From Variovorax paradoxus (lineage in GTDB: Bacteria > Pseudomonadota > Gammaproteobacteria > Burkholderiales > Burkholderiaceae_C), in the NCBI RefSeq assembly GCF_018614875.1, contig NZ_JAGGNW010000026.1:1-64000 (forward strand): 64,000 bases of DNA. Direction: 5' to 3'. Each line of letters opens with the position of its first letter. The first letter of the stretch is position 1. Below are positions 34,665-43,486 of this stretch, piece by piece. Made by a program: the position numbers and the translations under genes. A model generated the notes under the pieces. It was given only the letters and a program-made list of their open reading frames with translations, made no database searches and had not been told where the DNA came from.

Positions 34665-36082
34665 GCGCCGAAGTGTCATCCTCCTCATTGAGCGACCTGT
34701 CCGCCCAGGAACTCTCCGCGGCCTACCGCGACAGGCGACTGTCGCCCGTCGAGGTCACGCAGGCCGTCATCGCGCAGATCGAGCGCTGGGAATCGCACCT
34801 GCAGGCCACCTGGCTCTTCAGGCCCGAAGCCGCGCTCGAACAGGCGCGTGCTTCGGAAGCACGCTGGCAGCGCGGCGAAGCACTCGGCCCGCTCGACGGC
34901 GTGCCCGCCACCATCAAGGAGAACATCGCCACCCGCGGCGACCCGATGCCGGCCGGCACGGCCGCCGTCGACCTGAAGCCCGCGGCCGCCGATGCGCCAC
35001 CCGCCGCCCGCCTGAAAGAGGCCGGCGCGGTGATCGTGAGCAAGACCACCATGCCGGACTACGGCATGCTGTCTTCGGGGCTCTCGAGCTTTCACACGTT
35101 GGCGCGCAACCCCTGGGACCTGAGCAAGACGCCCGGCGGTTCGAGCGCCGGTGCGGGCGCGGCGGCCGCCGCGGGCTACGGCCCGCTGCATATCGGCACC
35201 GACATCGGCGGCTCGCTGCGTCTGCCCGCGAGCTGGTGCGGCATCTTCACGCTCAAGCCGAGCCTGGGCCGCATCCCGATCGATCCACCGTACATGGGCC
35301 GCGCGGCCGGCCCCATGACCCGCAGCGTCGGCGATGCCGCGCTGATGATGCAGGTGCTCGCCAGGCCCGATGCGCGCGACAGCATGAGCCTGCCGGCGCA
35401 AGACATCGCCTGGCCGGGCTTCGACGTATCGCCGGACCATCTGCGCGGCTTGCGCATCGGCCTGCTGCTGGACGCGGGCTGCGGCCTGGCGGTCGAGCCC
35501 GAGATCCAGGCGGCGGTCGAGCATGCGGCGCGCCTGTTCGAGAAGGCCGGCGCAATCGTCGAACCCATGCAGCCGTTCATGTCGCAAGCCATGCTCGACG
35601 GCATGGATCATTTGTGGCGCATGCGGTCGCTGGTGGACATGAAGGCGCTGCGCGCCGACCAGCGCGCCAAGGTGCTGCCCTACATCCGCGAGTGGGCCGA
35701 GAGCGCGGCCGAATTCAGCGGCGAGCACGTGTTCCGCGGCTTCAGCCAGTTCCACGCGACACGCGTGGCGGCGGTGCAGGCATGCGCGCGCTTCGACTAC
35801 GTGATTTCGCCGGTGTCGCCCAACATGCCCGCGGCTGCGGAGGCGCCTTCGCCGACCAACGACCCACTGCGGCCGCTGGAGCACATCGGGTTCACGGTGC
35901 CGTTCAACATGTCGGAGCAGCCGGCTTCCTCGGTGAACTGCGGCTACTCGGCGAGCGGACTGCCGATCGGGCTGCAGATTGCCGGCCACCGGTTCGACGA
36001 TCTCGGCGTGCTGCGCGTGTCGCGCGCGTTCGAGCAGATCCGGGAGCCGCAGCGGCCTTGGCCTGTGGCGCCTGAACGCTAG
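34661..36082 (+). CDS. Amidase-signature family hydrolase
   Basis: A 473-residue hydrolase of the GatA/amidase family. The Ser-cisSer-Lys triad is visible: Lys in DGVPATIKENIATRG, cis-Ser in TPGGSSAGAGAAAAAG and nucleophile Ser in GTDIGGSLRLPASWCG. The C-terminal region has the typical NCGYSASGLPIGLQIAG. It overlaps the binding-protein stop (ATGA; ATG at 34661), so the enzyme is produced with the importer and probably acts on the imported amide or peptide in the cytoplasm (no signal peptide). No GatB or GatC nearby, so it is not the tRNA amidotransferase. Confidence 0.92.
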   Translation: MSAEVSSSSLSDLSAQELSAAYRDRRLSPVEVTQAVIAQIERWESHLQATWLFRPEAALEQARASEARWQRGEALGPLDGVPATIKENIATRGDPMPAGTAAVDLKPAAADAPPAARLKEAGAVIVSKTTMPDYGMLSSGLSSFHTLARNPWDLSKTPGGSSAGAGAAAAAGYGPLHIGTDIGGSLRLPASWCGIFTLKPSLGRIPIDPPYMGRAAGPMTRSVGDAALMMQVLARPDARDSMSLPAQDIAWPGFDVSPDHLRGLRIGLLLDAGCGLAVEPEIQAAVEHAARLFEKAGAIVEPMQPFMSQAMLDGMDHLWRMRSLVDMKALRADQRAKVLPYIREWAESAAEFSGEHVFRGFSQFHATRVAAVQACARFDYVISPVSPNMPAAAEAPSPTNDPLRPLEHIGFTVPFNMSEQPASSVNCGYSASGLPIGLQIAGHRFDDLGVLRVSRAFEQIREPQRPWPVAPER

Positions 36083-36123
36083 AACGGGTTTGCTTCGGGG
36101 CGCCGCTGTTCGGGGCGCGATCC

Positions 36124-36750
36124 TCAAGTCGCAGCGTAGCGCCCCGGCTTGTGGTTGATCCACAGAAAAAGCCCCATCACCACGGCAGCCAGCACCGACC
36201 ACCCCACGCGCTGCGGAGGAACCACGAACAACGCAAGCAGCACCACCGTGCAGTCGATGCCGATCTGCACCTTGCCGGCGGGCCAGCCGCGCTTTTCCTG
36301 CAGGTACAGCGTCAATACGGTCGCGCCGCCCAGGCTCGCGCGATGGCGCGCGAGGAACAGGCAGCCGGTCCCCAGCAGCAGGCCGCCGAGCACGGCTGCG
36401 AAAGCCGGGTGCAGGGAATCGATCGAGATGTAGCGCGGGGCCCAATCGGTCATCACAGACAGCAACGCGATGGCCGAAAAGGTCTTGACCGTGAAGGCCC
36501 GGCCCATGTGGCGCCATGCGAACCAGTAGAACGGCAGGTTCACCAGGAAGAACACCTTGCCGAAGCTCACGCCGGTGGCGTAGTGCAGGATGAATGCGAC
36601 ACCGGCCGTGCCGCCTGTGAGCAGGCCCGCCTGGCCGAACAGCATCATGGCGATGGCGACGAACAAGGTGCCCGAAAAGATGGCCTGCGCATCATCGAAA
36701 CGGGAATGGCGCAGCAGTTCCGGCCGCGTGGTGGGTTGTGGCGCATCCAT
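36124..36750 (-). CDS. YitT-family membrane protein
   Basis: A 208-residue protein with about five membrane helices (FSGTLFVAIAMMLFGQAGLL, VFFLVNLPFYWFAW, AFAAVLGGLLLGTGCLFL, a further one near residue 160 and VLAAVVMGLFLWI). GLLTGGTAGVAFILHYATG and LGGATVLTLYLQEKRG match the YitT/DUF161 glycine pattern. Substrate is unknown. Convergent with the amidase gene, 41 bp apart. Confidence 0.8.
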   Translation of the reverse strand: MDAPQPTTRPELLRHSRFDDAQAIFSGTLFVAIAMMLFGQAGLLTGGTAGVAFILHYATGVSFGKVFFLVNLPFYWFAWRHMGRAFTVKTFSAIALLSVMTDWAPRYISIDSLHPAFAAVLGGLLLGTGCLFLARHRASLGGATVLTLYLQEKRGWPAGKVQIGIDCTVVLLALFVVPPQRVGWSVLAAVVMGLFLWINHKPGRYAAT

Positions 36751-36790
36751 GGCGGGCCTGACGCAAATCCCGCGCCACCCCGCAGGTGCG

Positions 36791-37660
36791 TCACACCAGA
36801 TGGGTTGCCAGCATCTCTCGGGCCCGCGTCACGACTTCCGTCTCTCCCCGGCGTCCGGGCAGAAACTGGAACGCGACCCGAGGCAGGGCCGGCAGCCCAT
36901 GCGGCGGCGCCAGCCGCGCCACTCCGTCGCACGCCGCGGACTCGTTCAGGCAGGCAACCCCGAGCCCCGCGGCCAGCGCTGACTGCAATCCCGCCACACC
37001 CGATGCCACGTGCGCCAGCACATACGGCACCCGGCGCCGCCGCAACAGCGCCACGGTGTACTGATGCAATGAACAGGTGTCCGGCAAGGCGAGCAAACGA
37101 ACCGGCTCGCCCCGCGCCAGCCGCATGCCGGCCGCGCCGAGCCACACCAGCGATTCGCGCCGGATCACCGAGGCCTTCGCGCCCTGCGCAGGCGCTGAAG
37201 ATGCTCCGGCGATATTCATCGCCAGCCCCACGTCGAAATCGCCGTGCGCATAGGCGGCCCGCAGCGCGTCGCTCTTCATGATGCTCACGTTCAGCCGCAC
37301 CTTCGGATAGCTCTCGCCGAGGCGCCCGAGCAGCCGGGTGAGATCGCCGGGACGAAAGTAGTCGGTCACGGCGAGCCGCAATTCGCCCTGCAGCGTTTCG
37401 CCATGCAGATCGCGAAACGCCTCGTCGCTGAGCGCGAGGATGCGGCGCGCATAGGCCAGCAGCCGCGTGCCGGCCACCGTCGGTGCCACGCCGGCCTTGC
37501 TGCGCGTGAGCAAGGACTGCCCCGCACGCTCCTCGAGCTTGCGCATCTGCTCGCTGACCGACGACTGCGACAGGAACACGCGCGGCGCGGCGGCCGTGAG
37601 GCTGCCGGCGTCGATCACCGCGGCCAGGGTGCGAAGCTGTTCCAGGTCGAAGGTCTGCAT
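36791..37660 (-). CDS. LysR-family transcriptional regulator
   Basis: A 289-residue regulator. The N-terminal winged helix is FDLEQLRTLAAVIDAGSLTAAAPRVFLSQSSVSEQMRKLEE, followed by a linker helix and a periplasmic-binding-like sensor domain (GELRLAVTDYFRPGDLTRLL). ATG at 37660 (MQTFDLEQ) is chosen as the family begins there. A perfect ATC-N9-GAT palindrome lies 4 bp upstream of the start. It diverges from the tautomerase gene, the classic LysR layout, so that gene is the probable target. Confidence 0.93.
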   Translation of the reverse strand: MQTFDLEQLRTLAAVIDAGSLTAAAPRVFLSQSSVSEQMRKLEERAGQSLLTRSKAGVAPTVAGTRLLAYARRILALSDEAFRDLHGETLQGELRLAVTDYFRPGDLTRLLGRLGESYPKVRLNVSIMKSDALRAAYAHGDFDVGLAMNIAGASSAPAQGAKASVIRRESLVWLGAAGMRLARGEPVRLLALPDTCSLHQYTVALLRRRRVPYVLAHVASGVAGLQSALAAGLGVACLNESAACDGVARLAPPHGLPALPRVAFQFLPGRRGETEVVTRAREMLATHLV

Positions 37661-37663
37661 GGT

Positions 37664-37690
37664 GTATCCATCCGGTTGTCCGATGGATAC
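37664..37690. promoter_or_regulatory. LysR-type operator
   Basis: GTATCCATC-N9-GATGGATAC is a perfect 9-bp inverted repeat with a 9-base centre, containing the ATC-N9-GAT core known for LysR-family boxes. It overlaps the region just upstream of the lysR ATG and lies 80 bp upstream of the divergent tautomerase ATG, fitting autorepression plus activation. Confidence 0.8.
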
Positions 37691-37770
37691 CATCATATCT
37701 TCCCGCTTTTCCGATGAATAACGAAATCCCACAATAGCCCCATCGTTCACTCATTCCCAAGGAGCCCTCC

Positions 37771-38169
37771 ATGCCACACATCGTCGTCCACCTCTCCGGC
37801 CAACCCGATGCCGCCCTCACCCGCAAGACCGTCGACGTGGTCGCCGAACTGACCCAGAGCGTGCTCGGCAAGCAGCTGCCGGTGATCGCCATCACGGTGC
37901 AGTACATCGCCGCCGACACCTGGTTCATCGGCGGCCAGTCGCTGGCCTCGCTCGGCAAGTCGGCCTTCCACCTCGACATCAGCGTGACGGACGAAACCAA
38001 CACCAAGGCGGAAAAGGCGCGCTACCTGCGCGAGGTGCATGCCGCCATGGCGCGGCTGCGGCCCGATCTGCACGAGGTGTCGTACATCCACGTGATCGAC
38101 GCCCGCGGCGCGGCCTACGGCTATGGCGGCAGGACGCAGGAGTACCGCCACCAGCAAGCGGGCGTTTGA
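37771..38169 (+). CDS. Tautomerase-superfamily protein
   Basis: A 132-residue protein beginning MPHIVVHLSGQPD; Pro2, exposed after Met removal, is the catalytic base of 4-oxalocrotonate tautomerase-like proteins. It is about twice the length of 4-OT and near the MIF/CHMI and cis-CaaD-like size class, with TQSVLGKQLPVIAITVQYI and SAFHLDISVTDETNTKAEK. Substrate unknown. It diverges from the LysR gene with a shared operator; a good AAGGAG precedes the start. Confidence 0.85.
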   Translation: MPHIVVHLSGQPDAALTRKTVDVVAELTQSVLGKQLPVIAITVQYIAADTWFIGGQSLASLGKSAFHLDISVTDETNTKAEKARYLREVHAAMARLRPDLHEVSYIHVIDARGAAYGYGGRTQEYRHQQAGV

Positions 38170-38200
38170 AGCCTGCGGCGGGGCATGGCACCATCCGGCC

Positions 38201-39559
38201 ATGCCCCCAGCAACTCTGCATGCCGACAGCTTCGGCAATCCGCTCACGCTCGACGATGCCGCCAGCCTGCCGCTCGTCGACGACTTCGTCATGGGCTTCG
38301 TGTCGACCGAGGCGCGCGCGGTCAACCTGCTCGCCTTGGCCGACAGCGACGCCAGCCCGATGGTGCAAGCCTATTGCGCAACGCTGCACCTCTTCGCGGA
38401 ATCGCGCGATGCCGCGGCCAACGCACGGCCCTTCCTCGCAAGGGCTCGCGCGGCATCCGGGCGCGCCACGCCGCGCGAGCAACGCTACATCGCAGCCATC
38501 GGGGCCTGGGCCGAGGGCGACATTACCCAAGCCATCGCCCTGCACGCGGAGCAGGCGCGGGAGCACCCGCGCGACCTGGTGTCGGTGAAGCTGGGGCAAT
38601 ACCACTGCTTCAATGCCGGCGACTGCCCCGGCATGCTCCGGCTCGCGCTCGCTGCGCTGCCGGCCGCGTCCGATGTGCCCTACGTGCACGGCATGGCCGC
38701 CTTCGGCTACGAGCAATGCCATGTGTTGCGCGATGCCGAGGCCAGCGCCCGCCACGCCATCGGCATGTGCCGCAAGGAGCCGTGGGCACACCACGCGTTG
38801 GCGCATGTGATGCTCACCGAAGGCCGGCTCTCCGAGGGCCTGGCGTTCATGCAGGGCGTGAGCGACACCTGGAGCGGGCTCAATTCGTTCATGGTCACGC
38901 ACAACTGGTGGCACGTGGCGCTGTTCCTCATCGAACTCGGCCGCGACACCGAAGCGCTCGCGATGTACGACCACGAGGTGTGGGGCGTGGTGAAGGACTA
39001 CTCGCAGGACCAGATCGGCGCCGTCTCGCTGCTCGCGCGCTTCGAACTCGCGGGCATCGACGTCGGCGCGCGCTGGGACGACGTGAGCGGCCATCTGCTG
39101 CAGCGCACGGCCGACCATGTGCTGCCCTTTCTCGACCTGCAGTACCTGTACGGCCTGGCGCGCGCGGGCCGGCCCGAAGCAGATGCGCTGCTGCGCAACA
39201 TCGAGGCCCATGCGCCGCGCGCGCCGCTCTCCGCACGCGCTGCCTGGGAGCATGTGTGCGTGCCGGCCGCGCGCGGGCTGGTTGCCCATGCGCGCGGCGA
39301 TTTCGCTTCGGCCATCGAAGGGCTGGGCATGGCATTGCCGCGGCTGCTCGAGATTGGCGGCAGCCACGCGCAGCGCGACCTGTTCGAGCAGGTGTACCTC
39401 GATGCGCTCGTGCGCGCCGGGAGCCAGGCCACGCTCACGGGTGCGCAAGGCATCCTGCAGCAGCAACTCAACGGCCAGCCCGAATCGCTGCGCCTGCGGC
39501 GCCAAGCCGGCGAGGTCTATGCGCGGCTCGGCCTCGAGCAGCTCGCTCCCCGTCCTTGA
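38201..39559 (+). CDS. TTC38-like TPR protein
   Basis: A 452-residue protein with helical repeats. PWAHHALAHVMLTEGRLSEGLAFMQ and NSFMVTHNWWHVALFLIELGRDTEALAMYDHEVWG match the highly conserved central block of eukaryotic and bacterial TTC38 (tetratricopeptide repeat protein 38) proteins. The N-terminus MPPATLHADSFGNPL starts at ATG 38201; a longer in-frame start lies inside the tautomerase gene. No signal peptide. Function is unknown in this family. It follows the tautomerase gene by 31 bp. Confidence 0.8.
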   Translation: MPPATLHADSFGNPLTLDDAASLPLVDDFVMGFVSTEARAVNLLALADSDASPMVQAYCATLHLFAESRDAAANARPFLARARAASGRATPREQRYIAAIGAWAEGDITQAIALHAEQAREHPRDLVSVKLGQYHCFNAGDCPGMLRLALAALPAASDVPYVHGMAAFGYEQCHVLRDAEASARHAIGMCRKEPWAHHALAHVMLTEGRLSEGLAFMQGVSDTWSGLNSFMVTHNWWHVALFLIELGRDTEALAMYDHEVWGVVKDYSQDQIGAVSLLARFELAGIDVGARWDDVSGHLLQRTADHVLPFLDLQYLYGLARAGRPEADALLRNIEAHAPRAPLSARAAWEHVCVPAARGLVAHARGDFASAIEGLGMALPRLLEIGGSHAQRDLFEQVYLDALVRAGSQATLTGAQGILQQQLNGQPESLRLRRQAGEVYARLGLEQLAPRP

Positions 39560-39672
39560 GGCGCGGGCGAAGGCCATGCATTCCGGTCATGGGAGGTGGC
39601 GCAAAAGGAATTAACGGACGCGCGTGGGCGACTTCTAAACTGCCCGCTCCACATCGCTCCGGGCTCCCTCCC

Positions 39673-41268
39673 ATGCAGAAATCAGTCGTCGTGCTCGCCA
39701 TCTCCGCGGCTTTGGCAGGCCTCTCATCCGCAGCCCCCGGCGCGGCCGATGCCCTCGTCGAGCTCGACCTGCTGCTGCGCGGAGGCACCGTCTACACAGG
39801 CGATTCGAACGAACCCGTGGTGGGCGATGTCGGCATCGTGGGCGACCGCATCGTCTTCGCGGGCCGGAAGGCGCCGCCACAGTTCAGCGCACGGCGAACC
39901 ATCGACGCGGCCGGCATGGTCGTTGCGCCGGGCTTCATCGACGCGCACACCCACGCCGACGCCGACCTGCATTCCACCGATCCTCGCAAGCGCCTGAACA
40001 TTCCCTTCCTTACCCAGGGCGTGACCTCCGCGGTCATCGGCAACGACGGCTTCGGCGGCTTCGACATCGCCGCGCAGACGCAGCGCCTGCGATCGGCGCC
40101 CGTTGGAACCAACGTCGCCATGTACGTGGGCTTCGGCCCCGTGCGCATCGACCAGCTCGGCGAAGCCAATCGCGCGCCGACGCCGGAGCAGCTCGACGCC
40201 ATGCGCCGGCACGTGAGCCGCGCCATGTGTGACGGCGCGCTGGGGCTCTCAACGGGCCTTTTCTATCCGCCGCAGAATTTCTCCAAGACCGAGGAAGTGA
40301 TCGAGCTCGCGAAGGTCGCGGCCCATCACGGCGGGCTGTACGACAGCCACATCCGCGACGAATCGATGTACAACATCGGGCTCAAGGGGTCCATCGAGGA
40401 AGTGATTCGCATTGGTCGCGAAACCCGCCTGCCGGTGCACGTGGCGCACATCAAGGCACTGGGCGTGGACGTGCAGGGCCAGAGCAGCGACATCATCCGC
40501 CGTATCGAGAAGGAGCGCGCCGCCGGCCTCGACATCACGGCCGACCACTATCCATGGACGGCATCGAGCACGCGTTTCTCCGCCGCGCTCGTGCCGCCCT
40601 GGGCGGTCGATGGCGGGCGCGCGGCGATGCTCGAGCGCTTCGACGACCCGGCCGTCCAGGAGCGCCTGCGCACCGGCATGCGCGAGAACCTGCGCCTGCG
40701 CGGCGGTCCGGAGACCATCCTGTTCTCGGCCGGCAGCACCAAGTACGTGGGCAAGACGCTGGCCGACGTGGCCAAGGCCTCGAATGCCGATCCGGTGGAT
40801 GCCGCCATCGCCGTGCTGCGCGACGGCGACCTGATGATCGCCTCGTTCAACCAGAGCGATGACGACGTGCGCGCGTTCATGAAGCAGCCGTGGGTCATGA
40901 CCTCGTCCGACTCCTCGCTGGGCCATCCGCGCGCCTACGGCACCTTCGCACGCAAGTACGACCAATACGTGGTGAAGGAACACGCGATCTCGCTGGGGCA
41001 GTTCATCCGCAGCAGCTCCTCGCTGGCCGCCGACACGCTGGGGCTGAAACAGCGCGGGCACCTGCGGCCGGGCTACTACGCCGACGTGGTCGTGTTCGAC
41101 CCCGCGCGCTATGCCGCCAAGGCCACGTACACGCAGCCGGCGCTGCTGTCGGAAGGCGTGGTCACGGTGCTGGTGAACGGCCGCCTGGCGGTGGATGCCG
41201 GCAAGCCCACGGGCGTTGGCGCAGGCCAGCCGTTGCTGCGCACACCGAAGGCCGGCAGCTGCACCTGA
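39673..41268 (+). CDS. D-aminoacylase-like amidohydrolase, exported
   Basis: A 531-residue metal-dependent hydrolase. A signal peptide (MQKSVVVLAISAALAGLSSA) is followed by VELDLLLRGGTVYTGDSNEPVVGDVGI, the metal motif PGFIDAHTHADADLH, a conserved GNDGFG and the C-terminal RPGYYADVVVFDPARYA of the N-acyl-D-amino-acid deacylase family. HVAHIKALG supplies further His/Lys ligands. Substrate is inferred (N-acyl-D-amino acids or D-dipeptides). A periplasmic location would suit salvage of D-amino-acid derivatives from cell-wall material. Confidence 0.88.
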   Translation: MQKSVVVLAISAALAGLSSAAPGAADALVELDLLLRGGTVYTGDSNEPVVGDVGIVGDRIVFAGRKAPPQFSARRTIDAAGMVVAPGFIDAHTHADADLHSTDPRKRLNIPFLTQGVTSAVIGNDGFGGFDIAAQTQRLRSAPVGTNVAMYVGFGPVRIDQLGEANRAPTPEQLDAMRRHVSRAMCDGALGLSTGLFYPPQNFSKTEEVIELAKVAAHHGGLYDSHIRDESMYNIGLKGSIEEVIRIGRETRLPVHVAHIKALGVDVQGQSSDIIRRIEKERAAGLDITADHYPWTASSTRFSAALVPPWAVDGGRAAMLERFDDPAVQERLRTGMRENLRLRGGPETILFSAGSTKYVGKTLADVAKASNADPVDAAIAVLRDGDLMIASFNQSDDDVRAFMKQPWVMTSSDSSLGHPRAYGTFARKYDQYVVKEHAISLGQFIRSSSSLAADTLGLKQRGHLRPGYYADVVVFDPARYAAKATYTQPALLSEGVVTVLVNGRLAVDAGKPTGVGAGQPLLRTPKAGSCT

Positions 41269-41274
41269 GGCGGC

Positions 41275-41967
41275 TCAGCTCTTCTTCAGATGCCGCCGCT
41301 GGTCGTAGATCGGCTGCGGCGGCAGGTCGGCAAGATGCCGCGTGTCGGCCCAGTCGACGATCTCGATGCCGTCGGGCATGGCGGGGTCGGCGATGCGGAT
41401 GCGGTTGAAGCCCGCGTTGGGAATGTCGCTCTGGCGCGGCCCGCTGAGGCTGAGCCCGCGCGCGGTGCGCCACACCATGTCGAGCACGCCGCCATGCGTG
41501 ACGACCACCAGGCGCTGTCCCCGGTGCGCAGCGGCCAGGGCGCCGATGGCCGCGACGATGCGCGTGTGGAATTCGCGCGCCGACTCGCCTTCGGGCATGG
41601 CGTGGTCCTCGCGAAACTCCAGCCATTGCTCCCAGGCGCGCGGATGCAGCGCCTGGATCTCGTCGGCGCGCATGCCTTCGACAATGCCGAAATACTGCTC
41701 GCGCAAGCCCGCCGACGTGACCACCGGCAGCGACAGCTGCAGCGACGCGGGCGCGGCGGTCTGCTGCGCGCGCATGAGATCGCTGCTGATGATGTGCTGC
41801 GCGGTTTCGCTCGCCAGCCGCAGGCCGAGGCGGCGCGCCTGCTCGTGGCCGATGTCGTTGAGCGGCACATCGGCATGCCCCTGGAATCGCAGTTCGCGGT
41901 TCCAGGCGGTTTCGCCGTGGCGGATCAGGATGAGCTCGGTGGTGGAGTCAGGTGGAGGCATGGGCAT
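41275..41967 (-). CDS. Histidine phosphatase (phosphoglycerate mutase-like)
   Basis: A 230-residue branch-1 histidine phosphatase. The phosphorylated His is in LILIRHGETAWNRE, followed by DVPLNDIGHEQARRLG, LMRAQQTAAP, LREQYFGIVEGM and the second His in LVVVTHGGVLDMVWR. ATG at 41967 (MPMPPPDS) is chosen. It is convergent with the amidohydrolase gene. Whether it acts on phosphoglycerate, cobalamin precursor or other phosphoester is not clear. Confidence 0.9.
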   Translation of the reverse strand: MPMPPPDSTTELILIRHGETAWNRELRFQGHADVPLNDIGHEQARRLGLRLASETAQHIISSDLMRAQQTAAPASLQLSLPVVTSAGLREQYFGIVEGMRADEIQALHPRAWEQWLEFREDHAMPEGESAREFHTRIVAAIGALAAAHRGQRLVVVTHGGVLDMVWRTARGLSLSGPRQSDIPNAGFNRIRIADPAMPDGIEIVDWADTRHLADLPPQPIYDQRRHLKKS

Positions 41968-41999
41968 GGAACGCCCATTCTCCACTGCGTGCGTGACGC

Positions 42000-42641
42000 T
42001 CAGGACCTCGATGGCAGCATCTGTTGCACGGCCGCCACCTGCACCTCGAAAGGCAGCGCCCCCACGCGCGCCGGCGAAGGCGTGAGCAGCGAGAGCACCC
42101 AGGCGATCACCACCCCGCCGACGATGGCGCACACCACCACCACGGCCGTGTAGGCCAGCGCCTTGTCGGGCGGGCATTTCATGAGCACCGGCAAGCCGAC
42201 GTAGATCAGGTAGATGCCGTAGAGCGCCGCCAGCGCACCGATGATGGCCAGCGAGGGAATCAGGCTGAAGACCCCGCCCAGAAAGCTTGCCGTGCTGGCA
42301 TACGCCGAGAGCTTGAGCGCGCCGATCTGGCTCTTGGTGCCCTGGAAGGTCGGCGCCAGCGCGTCGATGATCAGCGCCAGCACGAACACCATGACGAGCG
42401 AAAGCACGTAGCCGACCACCATGTTCACGAGCCCCGAGACAACGGGCACGCGAAAGTTCACGCCGAAGGCGCCGATGCCGATGACCGACAGGCCGATGAA
42501 GCCCGCCACCGCCGGAATCAGCGCAAGGATCATCACGTAGCTCTTGTAGAGCGACGCGGCGTCCGCGGGCTCTGCGTCGATGGTTGGCCAGGTGGCCTTG
42601 GGCTTGAGCAGGATGTCCTGCACGCGTTGAACCAGTTTCAT
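42000..42641 (-). CDS. Yip1-domain membrane protein
   Basis: A 213-residue protein with about five hydrophobic helices and the Yip1 landmarks KLVQRVQDILLKPKATWPTI at the N-terminus and KSYVMILALIPAVAGFIGLS. Last helix AVVVVCAIVGGVVIAWVLSLL. ATG at 42641 (MKLVQRV) fits the family. Function unknown. Same strand as the phosphatase, 32 bp upstream of it. Confidence 0.82.
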   Translation of the reverse strand: MKLVQRVQDILLKPKATWPTIDAEPADAASLYKSYVMILALIPAVAGFIGLSVIGIGAFGVNFRVPVVSGLVNMVVGYVLSLVMVFVLALIIDALAPTFQGTKSQIGALKLSAYASTASFLGGVFSLIPSLAIIGALAALYGIYLIYVGLPVLMKCPPDKALAYTAVVVVCAIVGGVVIAWVLSLLTPSPARVGALPFEVQVAAVQQMLPSRS

Positions 42642-42784
42642 TTTCTTGTCCTCGATGTGGAGCGCAAAGGCGCGGGCCGCCAGTTCGCGCGGCGACAAAA
42701 GTATGTCGACTCCAGCGCGAAAAAACTTCTGGCCAGGAAGCCTATGCCGCTATGCCGGGTGGCGCCATGGCGCAAAATCCGGTC

Positions 42785-43486
42785 ATGCCCCACCTTGTCC
42801 TGCTGCCCGGCCTTGCCTGCGACGAGCGCATCTGGGAGGCCCAGCTTCCCGCACTTGCGCCCCTGCTCGAAACGCGCGTGAGCGATGCCCATATGCGGCA
42901 CGGCACCATCGAAGCCATGGCCGCGGCCGTGCTGCGCGAGAACCCGGGCCCGCTCGTGCTCTGCGGCGCGTCCATGGGCGGCATGGTCGCTATGGAAGCC
43001 GCCCGGCAGGCGCCCGAGCGCATCGCCGGGCTCGCGCTGCTGGGCACCAACGCACGGCCCGAGGCGCCCGAGATGTACGAACTGCGTGAAAGCGCGATCG
43101 AATTGTTCGAGCGCGGCGAACTGCGCGACGTGATCGAGCCCAACGTGGTGTTCGCCTTTCACCCGGCACAGGCTGCCGACGAGGCGCTGGTGCAGCGCTA
43201 CGTCGACATCGTGCTGGATGCCGGCACGCAGCAGCTCATCGTCCAGAACCGTGCGGTGATGCGGCGCCCCGATGCGCGCACCCACCTGCCCTCTCTGCGC
43301 GCGCCAGTGCTGCTGGTCTGCGGCGACACCGACCGGCTGACCCCGCCCGACTGCACGCGCGAGATTGCGGCGCTGGTGCCGCATGCCGAAGTGGTGTGGG
43401 TGGCGCAATGCGGCCACATGCTGACCATGGAGAAGCCCGCTTTCGTCAATGCGGCGCTGCTCGCCTGGCTCGCTCAGTGGAGCTGA
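42785..43486 (+). CDS. Alpha/beta hydrolase
   Basis: A 233-residue alpha/beta hydrolase: LVLLPGLACDERIWEAQLP (oxyanion region), LCGASMGGMVAMEAAR (nucleophile elbow GxSxG with Ser), VLLVCGDTDRLTPPD (acid Asp) and WVAQCGHMLTMEKP (catalytic His). Starts at 42752 and 42767 are also in frame; MPHLVLLPG at 42785 is the usual family start. Its tail overlaps the convergent pcp gene by 13 bp. Substrate unknown. Confidence 0.88.
   Translation: MPHLVLLPGLACDERIWEAQLPALAPLLETRVSDAHMRHGTIEAMAAAVLRENPGPLVLCGASMGGMVAMEAARQAPERIAGLALLGTNARPEAPEMYELRESAIELFERGELRDVIEPNVVFAFHPAQAADEALVQRYVDIVLDAGTQQLIVQNRAVMRRPDARTHLPSLRAPVLLVCGDTDRLTPPDCTREIAALVPHAEVVWVAQCGHMLTMEKPAFVNAALLAWLAQWS

Noticed and set aside
36083..36123. 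Repeated GGGGCGC between amidase and YitT
   Set aside because: Two short direct copies in a 41-bp GC-rich gap; no clear terminator or operator.
38185..41268. A 1027-codon frame ahead of the amidohydrolase
   Set aside because: The part before 39673 is a shadow of the TTC38-like gene; a good signal peptide begins at 39673.
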